Assembly: GCA_031213475.1 (NCBI GenBank)
Contig: JARUPZ010000010.1
Location: forward strand, 9,036,417 to 9,100,416
Length of the DNA stretch: 64,000 bases
Reading direction: 5' to 3'
DNA from: Nereocystis luetkeana
Taxonomy: Eukaryota; Sar; Phaeophyceae; Laminariales; Laminariaceae
This document shows, in pieces, positions 13,201-27,700 of the stretch. Numbering within the stretch: position 1 is the stretch's first letter; every line of letters begins with the position of its first letter. The position numbers and the translations under genes were made by a program. A model generated the notes under the pieces. That model was not told the DNA's origin. It made no database searches and saw nothing but the letters and a program-made list of their open reading frames with translations.

Positions 13201-15765
13201 AGGACAGAGGCCAGACTAGTTCCAAAGTACAGCATATATATACCTACGAGTTAAGTTGTCGACGAGATACTGCTGCAGTATGCTGATACCTGGCACCGTT
13301 ATACTAAAGGTGGGCCCGGTCTCACCTCTTTGTCTCTAAGTACTGGTCGAGGCTCTTCTGGATCTGCTCGAGGTTCCCGTCCATAGCCGTCACCCTCGAC
13401 ACCATGTTGGGGTCCGAGCAGCAAGCCCGGATCGCGTTAGGGTTGTTGAAGATGTCCGCCATCATCCTGCTAAAGTCGGCGTTCACCTGTGAACGGAAGG
13501 CAACACGGCGATCGAGAGAGAGAAAAATCGCGACTGGCGCTTCAGTCCCAGGATATCCATTAATAGTGTTGGATGTCCAGTCGGATTTTTCGACAAGTAT
13601 CGAAATGTCGAACGTTCGATATGTCGAAACATCGAACGTGTAGGTTTTTTTCATTCCCTGCGGTGGTATCCCCCGTGTTTCGTGTGCCTAGCTAAATCTG
13701 TCGATGGTCGAGATCGCACATACCAGGTATCGATTTTTGGTTTTGTCTATCGGTATGGTATCGATCTTGTTTTCCGTTACTCGACATCTCACACCATTCC
13801 TTCGGAGTTAGTTGGCTTAATTCAAGCTGGTGTCAACTAGTTTCCCGCCTGCTGCATTCACACAGTTTGGAGGTTCACGCTGACGGAGAGAGGGGAGGGT
13901 GGAGTATTACGGGGGACCATAGTTAACAGGACCTATGGTACACATAAAAACCTATATGTTGAACCATTTTTACAAACAATATTTGGTCCTGTTAACTATG
14001 GCCCACCGTAATAGGTGTTCAAGGAGTCAATGCCCACATCGTTGAAAGCTGAAAACGCGCCCCGATTATGGAGAATCTCCACCTCTTTCTGTCATCGTAA
14101 ACGCTACCGGTACAGCACGAGGCACCGCGCAGTACAGGATAGCTATGTAACAATCAAACGAGTAATAAGAAAGGCAGGCTGAGGTTCACAGAAAAATAGG
14201 GATATCGAGAGTGGTATAATTAAAGTCAGCGCAAAACGCACCGACTCGCAAATACGAAATTCAGTGTTCTTGAAGGATTAAAGCAGGTATCCTGCCCTGT
14301 CGTGATGCTAAGCAAATGCCGCTGAAAGGCGCCCCGACGGAGGGTCACCCATTGCCTAACACAGGTTCGGTTAATATCACGTCGCTGCACGGGACGCCCA
14401 CTACGATTACTACAATATTACGGGGGTATATAGTGAATAGGACCTACCTGGTATGGTACACACAAATAACAGTATATTTACCTATTTCTACTTACAATAT
14501 TTGGTCGTATTTACTATGTCCCCCTGTAATAGTAGAGAAGTAAATCAGCATTTTTCGTTACAGACCTTCATCGGGCTACAAGCAGTGTCTGCTTTTTTTC
14601 TTCAAAAAAAAATACAGTTTTTGGTTCTATCAGCTTCATGTGAGGGGACTTCAGAAAATTTAAAACTTGCAGAGGTGCACCCCCGCCGTCGCTTGCGTCT
14701 AAACACCAGCGACGCCATGCATGGCCTAGGTAGATACACAAGGCATGCCTCATATTTTCAACCGTCAGCTACTGTAGAGCATTTCCGGAGACGTTGGGCA
14801 TTCGTATTTCCTCAGTTTCAGGAACCCATTTTTTTCAGGAACTATATATTCAGACAAAAAATTCGTCCTCTCTATCGTAGCACTGTATCAAAATATAGGG
14901 ACCTTTTTGAGTAAGTATTGGTTTTAAAAAGGGGCCTATATTTAGGGACAGAGTGGTGTATATCGTATCATAGTATGCACCTCCATGAAGATGGCCGACT
15001 CTCGAGGAAGCTGCTTGCATATGTCCTCGCTCGCCATGAAGATGGACTCGAGATACATCCACTTTTTTTGCACCGTCATGATCAGGTCTACGGTCTCGGA
15101 CACGCCGTTTAGCGACTTCTCCCAGCGGTCGATCTTCTCCGCGAAAGAGTTGTAGAACTTGGACGCCTTGATGGTGGACAGCTGAACGCTGTCTTCCTCC
15201 AGGATCTGCCGCCCGGAAAACAGAGACACAACCGTTGAGACCCAAGAGAAGATGCAGCGTTGGTATCCAACGAAGCTATGCCGTTTAGATCCAAAAAATA
15301 AGGAACACGAAATGTAATCAATATCACCTGGAAGAGATCCTCCGTGGTCTTAATCTTGTAGTACTTGTCCTTGTACTCGCCCACATCGATGTTGATGTCT
15401 TGCCACCGCGCTTCAACGTCCTTCAAGCTCTGGATAAGGCGGCACAACAGGTTCCTATGTGAGGCTTTCAGACACTTTTCAAGCTCCGGGTAAGGCGGGA
15501 CAGCAGGCCTACATTGTGGTTTTTCAGACACTTACAAGCTCTGGATATTAGAAGAAAAAAAAATCGCTCTCGAGATCGATTTTTTCTCAAAACCCATGTA
15601 TATCAAGCTTGTTGTGATACTTTGTCTTCGCCTGTTGGTGTGTGATACCACCGCGGAAGTACCATGCTGCACATTCACGCAGCGCACGTACTGTAGACAG
15701 TAGTAACGGCCTTCAGTTCACTTTCGAAGGCCCGGATTATCTTAAATATTCTACTACTACTACTA

Positions 15766-15797
<32 letters not shown>

Positions 15798-18700
15798 GCT
15801 ACTATAATACTACTACCACTACTACTGTAAACAATGAGCTCGCCTCTTGGGTAGGTTCGAGGAATCGCGCTTCAGACTTAAACGCTTGTACCACTACTGC
15901 TGAATGTCCCGACATAAAATACCTTTTTGATTAATTATTACTACAGAAACGTTCCTTACTTTTCGGAACAGAAATACGTTACTTTCTGTGACAAGACAAT
16001 CGCGGGAACAAACACCCAGCTGGGCTGGACGTCCACGCAGCGCTTGGGCGGTGTAGTAGCCTGTAGCCTCTACTCCGCGTTCGGGAACGCTGACGCCGTT
16101 ATCGTGTGGTTTTTCCTCAGGGCAAGGTCCAGGTAGGGACCAGGGGAACAGGAATACAAAAAAAACGATGCCCCACAACCGTTTTCAACAACTCAGGCAG
16201 GGGGCGGGGCACGGTATCGGCCTTGTCATACGAAAACTAATCTTCAGAATGCTAGCCTAGAAAGGGCATTTTTGTGCGAGAAAACCGTGTAGCCTTGGCG
16301 CTCGCCGTGTATGGAAATATGCAAGGGGCCTACTCCCTCCTTGCTCGGCAATGCCAAGGATGTTCGCCTAACACCTGACTTCAGTTTTTCTCATGAGAGG
16401 GTCGACACTTGTAGTTGATCCTATTGATTGGTCAAGAAACTTGAAAACCGAAATCGTTAAAACATATACATATATTTCGTACGGAAGTCTTGACCCACTG
16501 GCTTGTTTTTCCTTGCGACTTGGGAGGGGGGAGGGGGCGAATGGTGTCATTTCCTCTCTTCATCGTCCTCCCCTGATACAGCTGGACACTAAAATACCTA
16601 GTAGGCGCGAGCGAAGGCCGTCCGACAAAATATCCAAACGACTCGCAAATAGAACTAAGGGGCTACGAAACTGCTGCAAGTTTCGGAAAACTGCTGCAAA
16701 ATAGACACGCACCCAGAGGTTGGTTTGCTTTTATTTTTTACTGTTTTCGCCTCCGATAGCTTTCTCGCTCCCCTCATGGGACCGTGTTTTGTTTCTCCAT
16801 ACTTGTTCCGGGTGCGTCAAATTACGAGTCCAGCATACCCGCCATGAGATCAGCAAAACGTTTTGGTGCAGACAAGTTTTTCGTTGGTGATGTAACCATG
16901 GCAGTACGCTCCGGCGTGTGAAATAAAATATTGACTTGATAGCGATTTTTCGAGTGCAACTTGGCGTTCCTGGTTCACGAAAACACCTCGTCACTTGTCA
17001 CTTCTGGCATGCGTACGACTGCTCTCTGGCGCACCTGCCGCCTTCACCCCCCCCCACAAGGCGCGTGCCTCAATTTCGAGGGCCGCGGTTGCGTGCGACT
17101 AGTTTCAGCCGCCCGCAAGTCGAGTACAAACGATCAGATGGGGGTATTTGTTGTTGTCTCATTTAGTGTCTTACGAACTTCGACCAGTTTTGACCGCTGC
17201 AGCACCCCAACGTCCAGTTGTAGGTCTCTGCTGAGATAGCGCGGCCGGCTGTTTTGGAGAGAACCGCATGCTGCGCTGGGTGAAGCGTTCACCGGATACA
17301 CTTTATTCTCTGCCATGGCACGAACCGGCGGAAGGTCCAAACGCAAGCGTGTCGAAAAATCGGCGCGATGGACTGAACCGCAAGGCATCGAAAGATTGAG
17401 GCCATCCGGAAACCCCGAGACGGTGAGGTTGAGATGATGAGGTTGATGCGACGGTTTGTGACCTTAACATGGCCGTGCCGTGCATCGCTCAATTATTTTT
17501 ACCGGATTTTGTGCTGAGCGCACTATTGGAATCCAGCCACTTGCCTGCTCTATGCCCAGCTCCTTGTTCGCGTTGGTGCTAAGCTCTCCGATGAACTCGG
17601 CCAGGTTGTGCAAGCCCAGGCTGAAGACTGCTTCCAAGTTGAAGTCTGCCGCTTCCGGGTTGAAGTTCTTGCCGACCTGTTTCGATGCCCACACCACCCC
17701 ATCGTCGCCATTAAGGAAAGCAATAAGCAGCGGAAAGCATGATGATCAGCCATATATGATGCACCGAGGTATTAATCTTGCGTTTTACCATCTGGCAATG
17801 TTCAGGCAGCATTATCCTGGACGAAGAAACCCATGAGAAGCCAAGAGAAAGCCTGAAGTAGTATTCAGCTCCATCGCCGATCATTTACAGGTATGCGCTG
17901 GGTTGGGTAAGTTCTATCCTGTCCGGCCCCGGGACCCCACTCACACATGGTCGTCTTGTGGGCTTCGTGTGAAATCGCGGGCTTGCGGCGGAGTTGTCTG
18001 TCTTTCAGGCATACGGCGATAAACGTTTGAAGTTGCCAGGACGTGACCCGCTAGATTTGCATTTGCGCGCAGGAGTTGTTATTACGGGGGGCCATAGTTA
18101 ATAGGACCAAATATTGCTAGTAAAATTGGTTAAAGATACAGGTTTTTATGTATAACATAGGTCCTATTAACTATGGTCCCCCGCAATAGTAGCAGTCAAA
18201 GCGTAACAATGCTCGGGATACACAAAATCATGACTGACGCAGATAATGGTGCTTCGACGGTGGTTATTCCGAACGAAGCTGTAGCGTATTGGCCAGCCAG
18301 TCATCCTCCAGCAGTACGGGGCCTATCGGCAGACTGTACTTGCATAACACATATTTCGAGGGCATGTGACTATACCGTGTCTTCCTTTCGCGAGAACAGC
18401 TTTGACACAGCGGTCGTTAGCACATACATAGCTTATCATATAGTTTAGGGTCATGTACGTCACCCATTTAGTTTATCATATTTGCAAACGTACACGTATC
18501 CCATTTGCTGTAGACCGACAAAAAATGTACAACCCATTCACTCTATACTGCAAACAATACCCCATAATACTTTGAAGCAGTTTTCCCCCCACCTAAAGTG
18601 GGTGCAGGTTTATAGCGGCTGAGCACTACTGTAACTCTAAACACTACTCTCAAACCGACCCCTTACCCTAAGCCCAGCCCCGGCCTTAACCCTCTTAGGA

Positions 18701-21700
18701 CTGCAGCCCCGTTTTGGGGACAAATTTGCTTAGAATTTGAGTGGTTTCTCCCCCAAATGGGACTGCAGTTTCCCCTAAAATGATTTACCCTGACTCCGAC
18801 GGCCTGAGAAAGTTTATCGAAGCTTTTTTGTGAACTATCAACCATTGTTGTGGGAGCTCGGACCTAGACACGCACGTCGTACGGGCGGTGCGTGCCGCCG
18901 GCACATTTCGGCTTTCGAGGGATCCTTCCCTGGCATCTCTCCCACGTACATATGACATATCAAGGTGGGTTGGGGGAGGACAATATAATACCCCCGGAAA
19001 AAAACGCATAATACTAGTTAGTTGGGTGTGGGTGGGTAAATTAGTGAATTCATTACTTTTGTTTGTAGTACGAATTACAGTCGTTAGTGCCTGTTAACCC
19101 TTTTAGGACCGCACTCCCATATGTGGGGACAAAACACTCTAGTTATAAGCAGTCTGTCCCCAAAACGGGACTGGGGTCCTAAAAGGGTTAATCAGGGCAC
19201 GATAGTATGATACGTTGTTCTGGGGGTGTCTACAGTAGTCGTGACGAATATCGTGTCGAAAATTTCGATATATGTCGAAACGTAGAATTTTCGAATATTT
19301 GTGAACTGTTTTTATTTGTTCAGGGGTGTATTTGCTAGTGTGAGGCTATTAACTCAAACTATTGTACGTTATTCAATGCATCAATTAGCTTCCGCCTCCG
19401 GGGCGCGCGATACACCGGGTTCAGCTCACCTCTGACCGCAGGGCGTCCCAATGGCGCTGCCTCAGGGCCGGGTTCTTGAGGTCCTGGATCAAGGGCATGG
19501 TCTGCCGAAACTGCTCGACCTTTTCTTTCATGGCCTCCCAGATCTTCCACTTCTTCATGTCCCTGCCCAGCTTGCCGATCTGCGCCATCGCCAAAAACAG
19601 AGCAAAATAAGTGGGACGAATGATATCCCTTGCGCAGCTGCGCCTGTCTGTGCGTGTATGGCCCGACTCATCCTTGCTTGTTGTCTGCGTACTGTTCTGA
19701 CCAGCTGAGCTCTCCTCTCCCCGACGTACAAATTTCCTAGTAATATGTACCAGGTTGCTTTGTTTGTTTGAGGGCTGCTGTGCGTAGCCCACAGAAATGT
19801 TGCCGGGGTTTGGGCGACAAAAACAACATTTTTCATGCAATATTTCGGGTTGAGATATCGAGCTCCTCACACGAGTAGCTCAGAAAACAGTAAGCCACCG
19901 CCCCTACACGGCATTGCTCAGCCAAGGCATTCATTGCTCAGCAGTCGGCAGCGGGAAACGTGCGATCGAGCACCAGGAGAAAAAAAAAAACACGCGGCTA
20001 GTATTGCACCATTTGTAACTGGGTTGAAGAGCCAACGAGGAAAGCCTAGCGACAAATAGGCAAGGCTCCGTAGGGGTTCGAACTGAATTCGTGAGGCACA
20101 GTCAGATGCTTCGAGCACGAGCAGGGAGGGGCAAAAAAACAAAACGATACACACGAAAAAAATAGTCCGGGGGCATTGGGAGCGGGCCCGTCCGTGCGCA
20201 GGAATTACAAACCTTCATGAGATTCTGGATAGGAATTTTTGCCGACAAACAAATAGCAAATTTCGTAGCCGACGTTCAACACCAAAGGGAGTCTTAAGGA
20301 CTCGGTGGGCAAAGACTCCAAAACCCTATGTTGTGCTTTGAAATATAGTACGAGTAAGTGGATATGCCTGTAATACTTTATACCTCTATCACCGATTATT
20401 TTATGTGAGGATTGGACTGGATGAGGGCTCCGGTTTCGGCAGAGGATTACCACCTGTGAGTATACCACCCGCGCTGAGGGTGCCTTCAACCGGCCGAAGT
20501 ACCCTCAGCACAGCGGCATTTCCCAGAATAGTCACAACTATATAAAATAATCCAGTGTAGGGGCAAGGGGGGGTGGTTTTCACGTTTTTTTTCCGCTCTT
20601 CGCTGGTATTTCGCCGAGGATTTTGGGGACTTTAGCACGAGTGAACCCGCTTCAAAGAACTTCCGCCCAACTAATCGTTATATAATATGTGGTTCCGATC
20701 TTTGTCCCAATCGTGGGAGCTTCTGATTGGCTAACGATATTACTGGTAGTAGCATTGATCTCTGCTACCGATCGTTTCATGTAAGTATCAGTATCGGATT
20801 GGATGAGGCCTCCTGTTCCGGCTGGTGGTCCCACCCAAAACGTCTCCTCCCTTTGCTGACAACCAGCCTGGAGCCATACCGCTTCACCTCACCCAAACGC
20901 ACGTTATTTTATGGTGAAACTTCCGAGAACGACCACGAATGAAAACAAAGTTTTTTTTCCCGTTTTCTCTCGGTCCCAAGGGGGTTGTTGAACATAAAAT
21001 TTTGAAGACCGGAGCTGGAGCGGGGGCATGCAACGGCGATGGCCTCTGAACTCCACAGAGACTTCTTCTCCCAACCGTCGCTGTGGGCTTCCGCGTCTTC
21101 TAAACATATCCAATCGCCCCCAATAAAGCATCAGCAATTCCGCACAAGCTTTGCCAGCGCTCTGCTATGTAAGCTGGATCGAGTCAATCACCCATGAAAG
21201 TATAGTTTTTTCCACGCTTTGCCACCGCTCTGCAAAGCTAGATCGAGAGTCGCTGCCCAATGAAATTTAAAGACTACGAGGTTCAAAAGGCCACATCTCA
21301 CCACAAGTATATTGTTCGGTAACCGCGTCTGCCGCACCCGATTTGTTAACGCTCTCTGCTATGCTAGACCGGGAGCTCAACGACCCTCGAAAAAAAGGTG
21401 ATACATCACCATCATTTCGTCTCTCAGTAACGACGACTACCGTACACGGTTTGCCAACACTTCGCTAACTCTTTGTGTACACTTCGGGTATACTTTGCTG
21501 GCGCTTTACTAGCGATCCTTGTAGCCAAAGGCTTGCTGACAATATGCGAGCGATTCTTCTTGCTAAAGCCTTGCTGGCGATTTGCTAACAATTTGCTAAC
21601 GCATTGTCAGGGCTTTTGCTAACGAACGATGCGCTAACGCTTTACGAACTAACTCTTTGCTAACTAACTATTACGCGTTCTACGATAGAGGTAGCACATT

Positions 21701-24700
21701 TCCTCTATTTTGTTTCTGAATGACGGAGCTCCTTAACGCCAAATCGTCGGAATGCCGGTATGTATTTCGAAAAATGAAGTAGTTTAACACTTGGGCCACG
21801 GGATTATTCATTGGGATGCAATCAGACTTTTGGTGAAGTCAGCTTTCGGGTGAAGTGTGGAGCTTCTCAAGTGAGGAGCCTCAGGAAATCTGGGGCAAAC
21901 CTCTATCGTAGAGCGCCTCCTATGTGCTAACTAACGCTTTGCTAACGCTTTATGAGGTACAAGAGAGCACGGGTGCGTGTACCTTTTTGGTGAAAGCCCC
22001 GGCGGCAGACTCCATCTCCTCCACGTCGAGGTCGGTGAACAGCCCGGTCTTCCACCCGTCCCAAGCAGTCGCCCACTCATCGGAAACCGTCCAAATCTAC
22101 ACCACGTCAACACGTAATGGTTTTTTCAAGCACGGGAACAGCATCAGTCGGACGCCGGGTGGTCATGAACTACAGGATATCGAAATCCGGATGAGCGATG
22201 AAATGCGTTCAACTCTATCGCCATGGCTGGTGTCGATACGATGGCTGGTAGCAGGTAGCGCGTACCTGGTATCAGCGATGTAGCCTGTTGAGGTTGTATA
22301 TCAGTATATTTGTGGCTGCATCCTTTCGTGAAGGAAGTAAGCTTGGAGTGCGTTTTCGCGCGCGTCTTTATGTGCGCTGTTGCAGGGTACCGCCGAGGGC
22401 ACAGTAGTAGCAAAGTAGGGTTTTCCGAGACGCCCGACCCCGCCAGCCTACCGGTGGAGGGGTTAGATTTGTCCACTAGAAGAGTGAGCGCAAGAGCTTC
22501 CATGATTGACGTTCAATAGCGCGCTTCTATTCTTATCACCTCCTGAACAAAATCTACAAGCCAATAAGTACACCCCTTCTCCATAGATTATCTCCCAAAA
22601 CCCAACTTGTTCACTCGAACTTAGCTAAGTATTTCTTAAGTTTCACCCCCCCCATACCCTGCTTGATTGTGTCCAACACGCAGGTTGTTTATGGCTGGAA
22701 GATTATTCTGGCAGTCGTGACCCGAGTATCACCTGCTCCATGAGGTTCAAGTCTCGTTCGACGTCTTTGAGCTCCTTGTGCTCTGGAGAGTCTATCGCGA
22801 AAACGTCGAGCCCGGCCTGCATCGCCGCCTGAGTACGTCGCGCAGCGTGTGGGGTTGGGTATATTTCGTGTTGAAGGTTTGCGTGAGCTCGCTCCAACCC
22901 GCGACCTTGGTCACGGGGATCATTCTGCAACAGATTAAAAAAAATGGGTGCAGAGGACTCCGTACGCTGCGCGGCACCTGCCATGTATGGTGAATCGGGC
23001 GAATCCCACGATTCTGAGGCTCCTGAGTCAGCCGAGAAGCCCCGCACACCTCGCACCAACCACTGACGCTTGATCACCTGTTAACCTCACGAATATCCCG
23101 ACGGCCTAAAAGTAGGTAACGAAAACTTACTGAAAACCGCAAAAGGCATACCACTTTGGGCGCATATTAATACAAGGGCTGTTCAGACATCGCTATGAAG
23201 ACCAAGCGGTTCTTATGTCTACGCCCAGAGTTATACTTACTGACAGGCGGTTAGCTCCCAATTGGGGGAACGGCCCTTTGTATGTCAGAAACTGGTTCGG
23301 CGAAAAAAAAACAATGTGCCACCTCTATCGAAAGGAGCACGCGCATCCATGGCTACTAATTCGTCCAAGCCGCATTCCTCAAGAATCGTTGCACATCTCG
23401 GACAGAAGATCGGTTCCCGCTACATGATGACGGCCTAGGTTTCTCGAAACAGATATAAAATTCACTATCTTGTGTTATCTACAGTATTAATAGTAGCTCA
23501 TGTCGCCGGGTAGTAGGCGTACAAATACAATATGCATGATCAACAGTAGTAGCGCACGTTTACCTGGGTTGGGCCGTAGTAAATAGGACCAAATTTGGGT
23601 CGTATAAAAATAGCGAAATATAAAGGTATTTGTGCGTACCTTAGGTCCTGTTTAATACCAGGTATGGCCCCCCGTACTATGCAGATCCCATTCAAACCTC
23701 TCACAAACGCAGGCGAGGACCTAGAACATCTGCAGTCCAACATAGCCTTTGAGTAGATACTGCTGTAGCATACTGATAGCTTTCTGCGCTAGAGGTGTGG
23801 AATCGTGTAGGCGAGTGCGGCGCACCTGGGTAGCGCGGACGGCCCCCACTTTCTCTTTGTATTCCTCGATGATTCGAAACGCGTCATCCACGTCCACGTC
23901 CCCGTCGTAAGGCAGGAATGTCGAGGCATCCTGGGCGATGGGCGAAACGGTAACGTCGTCAAGCCGCAGAATTGATTCGATTCAATAGGGGGGGGGGGGG
24001 GGGGTACTCGATAGGGGAGATGTACTCGATCTTATACATGGCCGTAGTCGTATTGGGGACGGGGGAGAGAGGGGGGTGTACTCACTGTCATGCAAGGCCG
24101 TAGTCGTATGACCATAGACTCTCGCATCCCTACAATGCCGGGACGGAGCACACCGACAAGTGTGGATGAAAAGTATCTCAACAAAGTTACTGTCGTCAAG
24201 CCGCCGAATCGGTTGAAATCATGTATTTCGGCGGCGGGGGGGGGGGCGGATGCAAACAAACAATCCAGTGGTCTGTTGTTAAGCGAGGGGCATCGATTCC
24301 ATTCAATAAGGGAGCAGATGAAAAGACGAACCCAGTAATGTACTGTAGGCATGCATTGATCCAATTCAGTGGGAGGAAGCGGATCCAAGCACAATCCGGC
24401 AAACTGCTGTCAAGCGAGGGGGGTTGATTCCATTGAAGGCAATGCGGGGGGGCAACGAAAGCATACATAGAAATTACTGTCGGTATGTCGTGAATCGATT
24501 TACTTCAATAAAAAAGCGGACAAAAACCAAAGTCCAGTAACGTGCTGCAGCCAAGCCGCGGCTCGATCCAATTCAAGCCAATGGATAGCGGATGAAAATT
24601 ATCAAGTGAACTGTTGTCAAGGAGCGAAGCGGTGCTCGATTCTTTAGGGATTGCTCTTAAAAAAAAAACTGCAGTGAGGGGGGAAAAAAAAAGTCGCGAA

Positions 24701-27700
24701 GCAACGAAATGATCCAATCTAGCGAGGAGCGAAACGTACCCATCATTTCGACTCGAGCCAGCAGCGAAAGACGAGGTCGAATATTTTTTCCCGCAACAAA
24801 ACTGAGGGCACGCATGGGGGTTGACGCTTGCCCCAAGCTCAGCTCCCCTGGGCTGTTACTTAGAACGGAATCATCGGATCAGTTATCACGACGGGACGTC
24901 GGTTTCGCTACGAAGGTCCAGTTGAACGCAGTTTAACATACCAAACGCCAAAAAGTGTGTGGTCGTGTGGGCTATGGATATTGACGGCTGGCACATAGAT
25001 ATACACAAATATGGTGGCGGCAGCACTGTGATAACGGATTGGTGGCGGCAGCACTGCGCCGGACTCTTGGAGGCACTCGCCTGGTGCACAGTGAGCACAG
25101 CTTCGTTGTAACTGGTGATGCTGGTTTCCAGGTCCCTTTTCATGTTGATCTTGCACTTGTTGAGCATCTGTGCAGAGAGAGATCCGCGGTTATTCGTTGC
25201 GATTAAGGGGTGGCGGAGCGTTAGGCTATCCGTGCTATTCACCCTGTTTCTGCTACAGCAGTCCCCTTTTGGGGGACTAATCGCTTGTAATAAGAGTGGT
25301 TTGTACCCACAACGGGGACTGCTGTAGTACAAACAGGGTAGTAATAGTAACAGGGTTGCCCCTTTGGATCCTCAGGATGGCGACTATCAACCATCTTCAG
25401 ACGATCAAACGTGAGCGCCCAGCAGTACGGGCGGTAGCACCATCTTCGCGCCCGTGCCCGTTCGACTCCTTTCATTCAACCATTGTAACTCGGGCACCAT
25501 TTTGTAAAATATCATCCCCCAATCACGCAGTGGACGTTGCCGCGGTCGTTACGTTTTTCTTTTACACCCAACTTTCCCCTCTGGACTTCCAGCAGGGTTA
25601 TAGTGGCGCAAGCCGCGGCCGGTTCGGATGTGTGTTGAGTCATCGCCGTTGTGTATCAAACCTATACGAATACACGCTGTCAGACGTTCGTGGCGAGACA
25701 AAATCAAGTCGACAACGGTCGGCAGCCACCGTAGGTAGCAACGCGCACACATCACGCCGACGATTGTGTGCCTCGAAAACAGCCCGCTACGACCAAGGCA
25801 GCAGATACAAGCAGTTTATTGGGCATGAACACGACGTCAGTGCGTGGACCGCCTCAACAACGTCTACATGTATCGTAACAGCGCACACATCATGCTGACG
25901 GTTATGTGTGCCTCGGAAACAGGCTTGCCACCAACATGACCGCATCGTACAACCATCGCAACATCACGAGTGTTGCCTGTTCCGCTTCCCTGAGCACCAT
26001 CTTGAGGTCAGTTCGTAAGCCACCTCAAACGGATCTACAGCTATCGTAACAAGGCACATATCTCGCCCAAGTACAGTAGTTAGTTAGTCTTTGAAGGTTG
26101 CTACAAGCAAGACCGCTTGTGCATATCATAAGCATGGGTCTTGCCTGTTCCACCTCCTTGAGCATGATCTTGAAGTCTTCGCCGGCCTGCTCGAGGTCAG
26201 CCAGCATCTTCTGCTCTTCTTCCGTGACGGAAACGTCGAACTTGGACAGAATGCCGTACGTTTCTTCGAGGGGTCCGAACTGAACGTTTCGGTGAAGAGG
26301 CATAGAACGTCGGGTGTTACCTCCCTCGCACCCCCTTGACCATCCAACCGAAACACTCTGCAGGTGCTGTCATCGTGAGCCGTACTGTACAGCACACAAG
26401 GCCCCCCCAGATCACGATGCCGATTTCTCAAGCACGCGAAACTACCCAGCTTCCGGCGATTTATCGCCGTTGAGTAGTTCAGCAGTGGTTCGACCGTCGC
26501 ATAAGCTCCGGCAGATGGTGATCTAGACAACCTACGTACAGCAGTTCCTTGCATTTTCCGTTGTGAAAGAGATTGTGCAAGGGTCTGTATCGTACGTGCC
26601 TAACTTGGGACACACGTGGTTGATCGAAAGCAGAATATACTTGGTCCCACCTGGCGAACATGAGCTAAACCGTACCCCTCTGTCCCTAAACATAAGGATC
26701 TGTTGGTACACTGATATTCAAACAGAACGTAACTTATATTCACGGAAAGAGTCGATTATCTGCCCGAGGTGTGAAACCTTGATTAAGTAAAATCGCGATC
26801 GGCAAAACGTGTGGGTCGGTGATCGATTGTGCAAAGCTGTGGCATACAACGCTACACGATGTGGATATGGGTAGTGTACCCCGCTGGGCTATTTGTCTGC
26901 GTCGTGTATGATATGTACTGCGAATAAAGGCGCGCAGTTGTGTCTCCACAGAAAACGCTCGACCAAGGTCAATAAGGGCTTCAAAGGCTCCACCGGTCTC
27001 CATGCCCTCATGCTGTCGATATGGATGACTATAGGCTGACGGTTGTTGATACGCAGCACGTCCTACGTACAGTGTGTTTTTTGGGGAGCTATAGAAAACC
27101 TCAGGCCTTGGTCGACCAGGGTAACGCTCCACCGGCTTCAAATGCTCGTATGCTGTAGGTATAGAGGGCGTCTAAACCGTGAGAAGAGGAGACATACGGT
27201 GCGTAGTATTGTCCCCACTGAAAAAGGGTGACCAAGGCTGCGCTGGTGTCCGTGTCCCTGCTCTACCGGCACGGGTCACTGGTGTAGGCTAACGGGTCGG
27301 TAGACAGTGCATCACACGCTAGGGGCGCACACCGAACCAGCACGCTCCCGTTCCTCACCTTGCCCTCGATTACCGGAATATCTTTCTTCATGGCCTCCAG
27401 CAGGTTCCAACTCTCGCTCAGATGGTCCAGGTTGACGGGCTGCACCCGCAGTCTTGTTGTTGAGGACTCGAAGAGCTCATGCAGACCGCGCAGCTCACCG
27501 ATGGCGTTCTGAGAACGGAAACAAATCGGCGTACAAATACATTTTGAGCTTTTGAGATTTTCACCGCGCACTGCTCGTGGCTGACGCTCGCCCGGGCAGT
27601 TAAGGTCTGATGAGACGGTGACTTACCTCTCCACCTTTTGTTTTTGAGGGGGGCCAACAACAGCACAGTGAGCGTATCAACGCCCCATGCACCCCACCGG

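Noticed and set aside
12761-13225. 154-residue minus-strand open frame between exons 39 and 40
   Set aside because: Exon 39 (phase 2) joins exon 40 directly to give LETKRMVFPRF; no dynein similarity in the frame.
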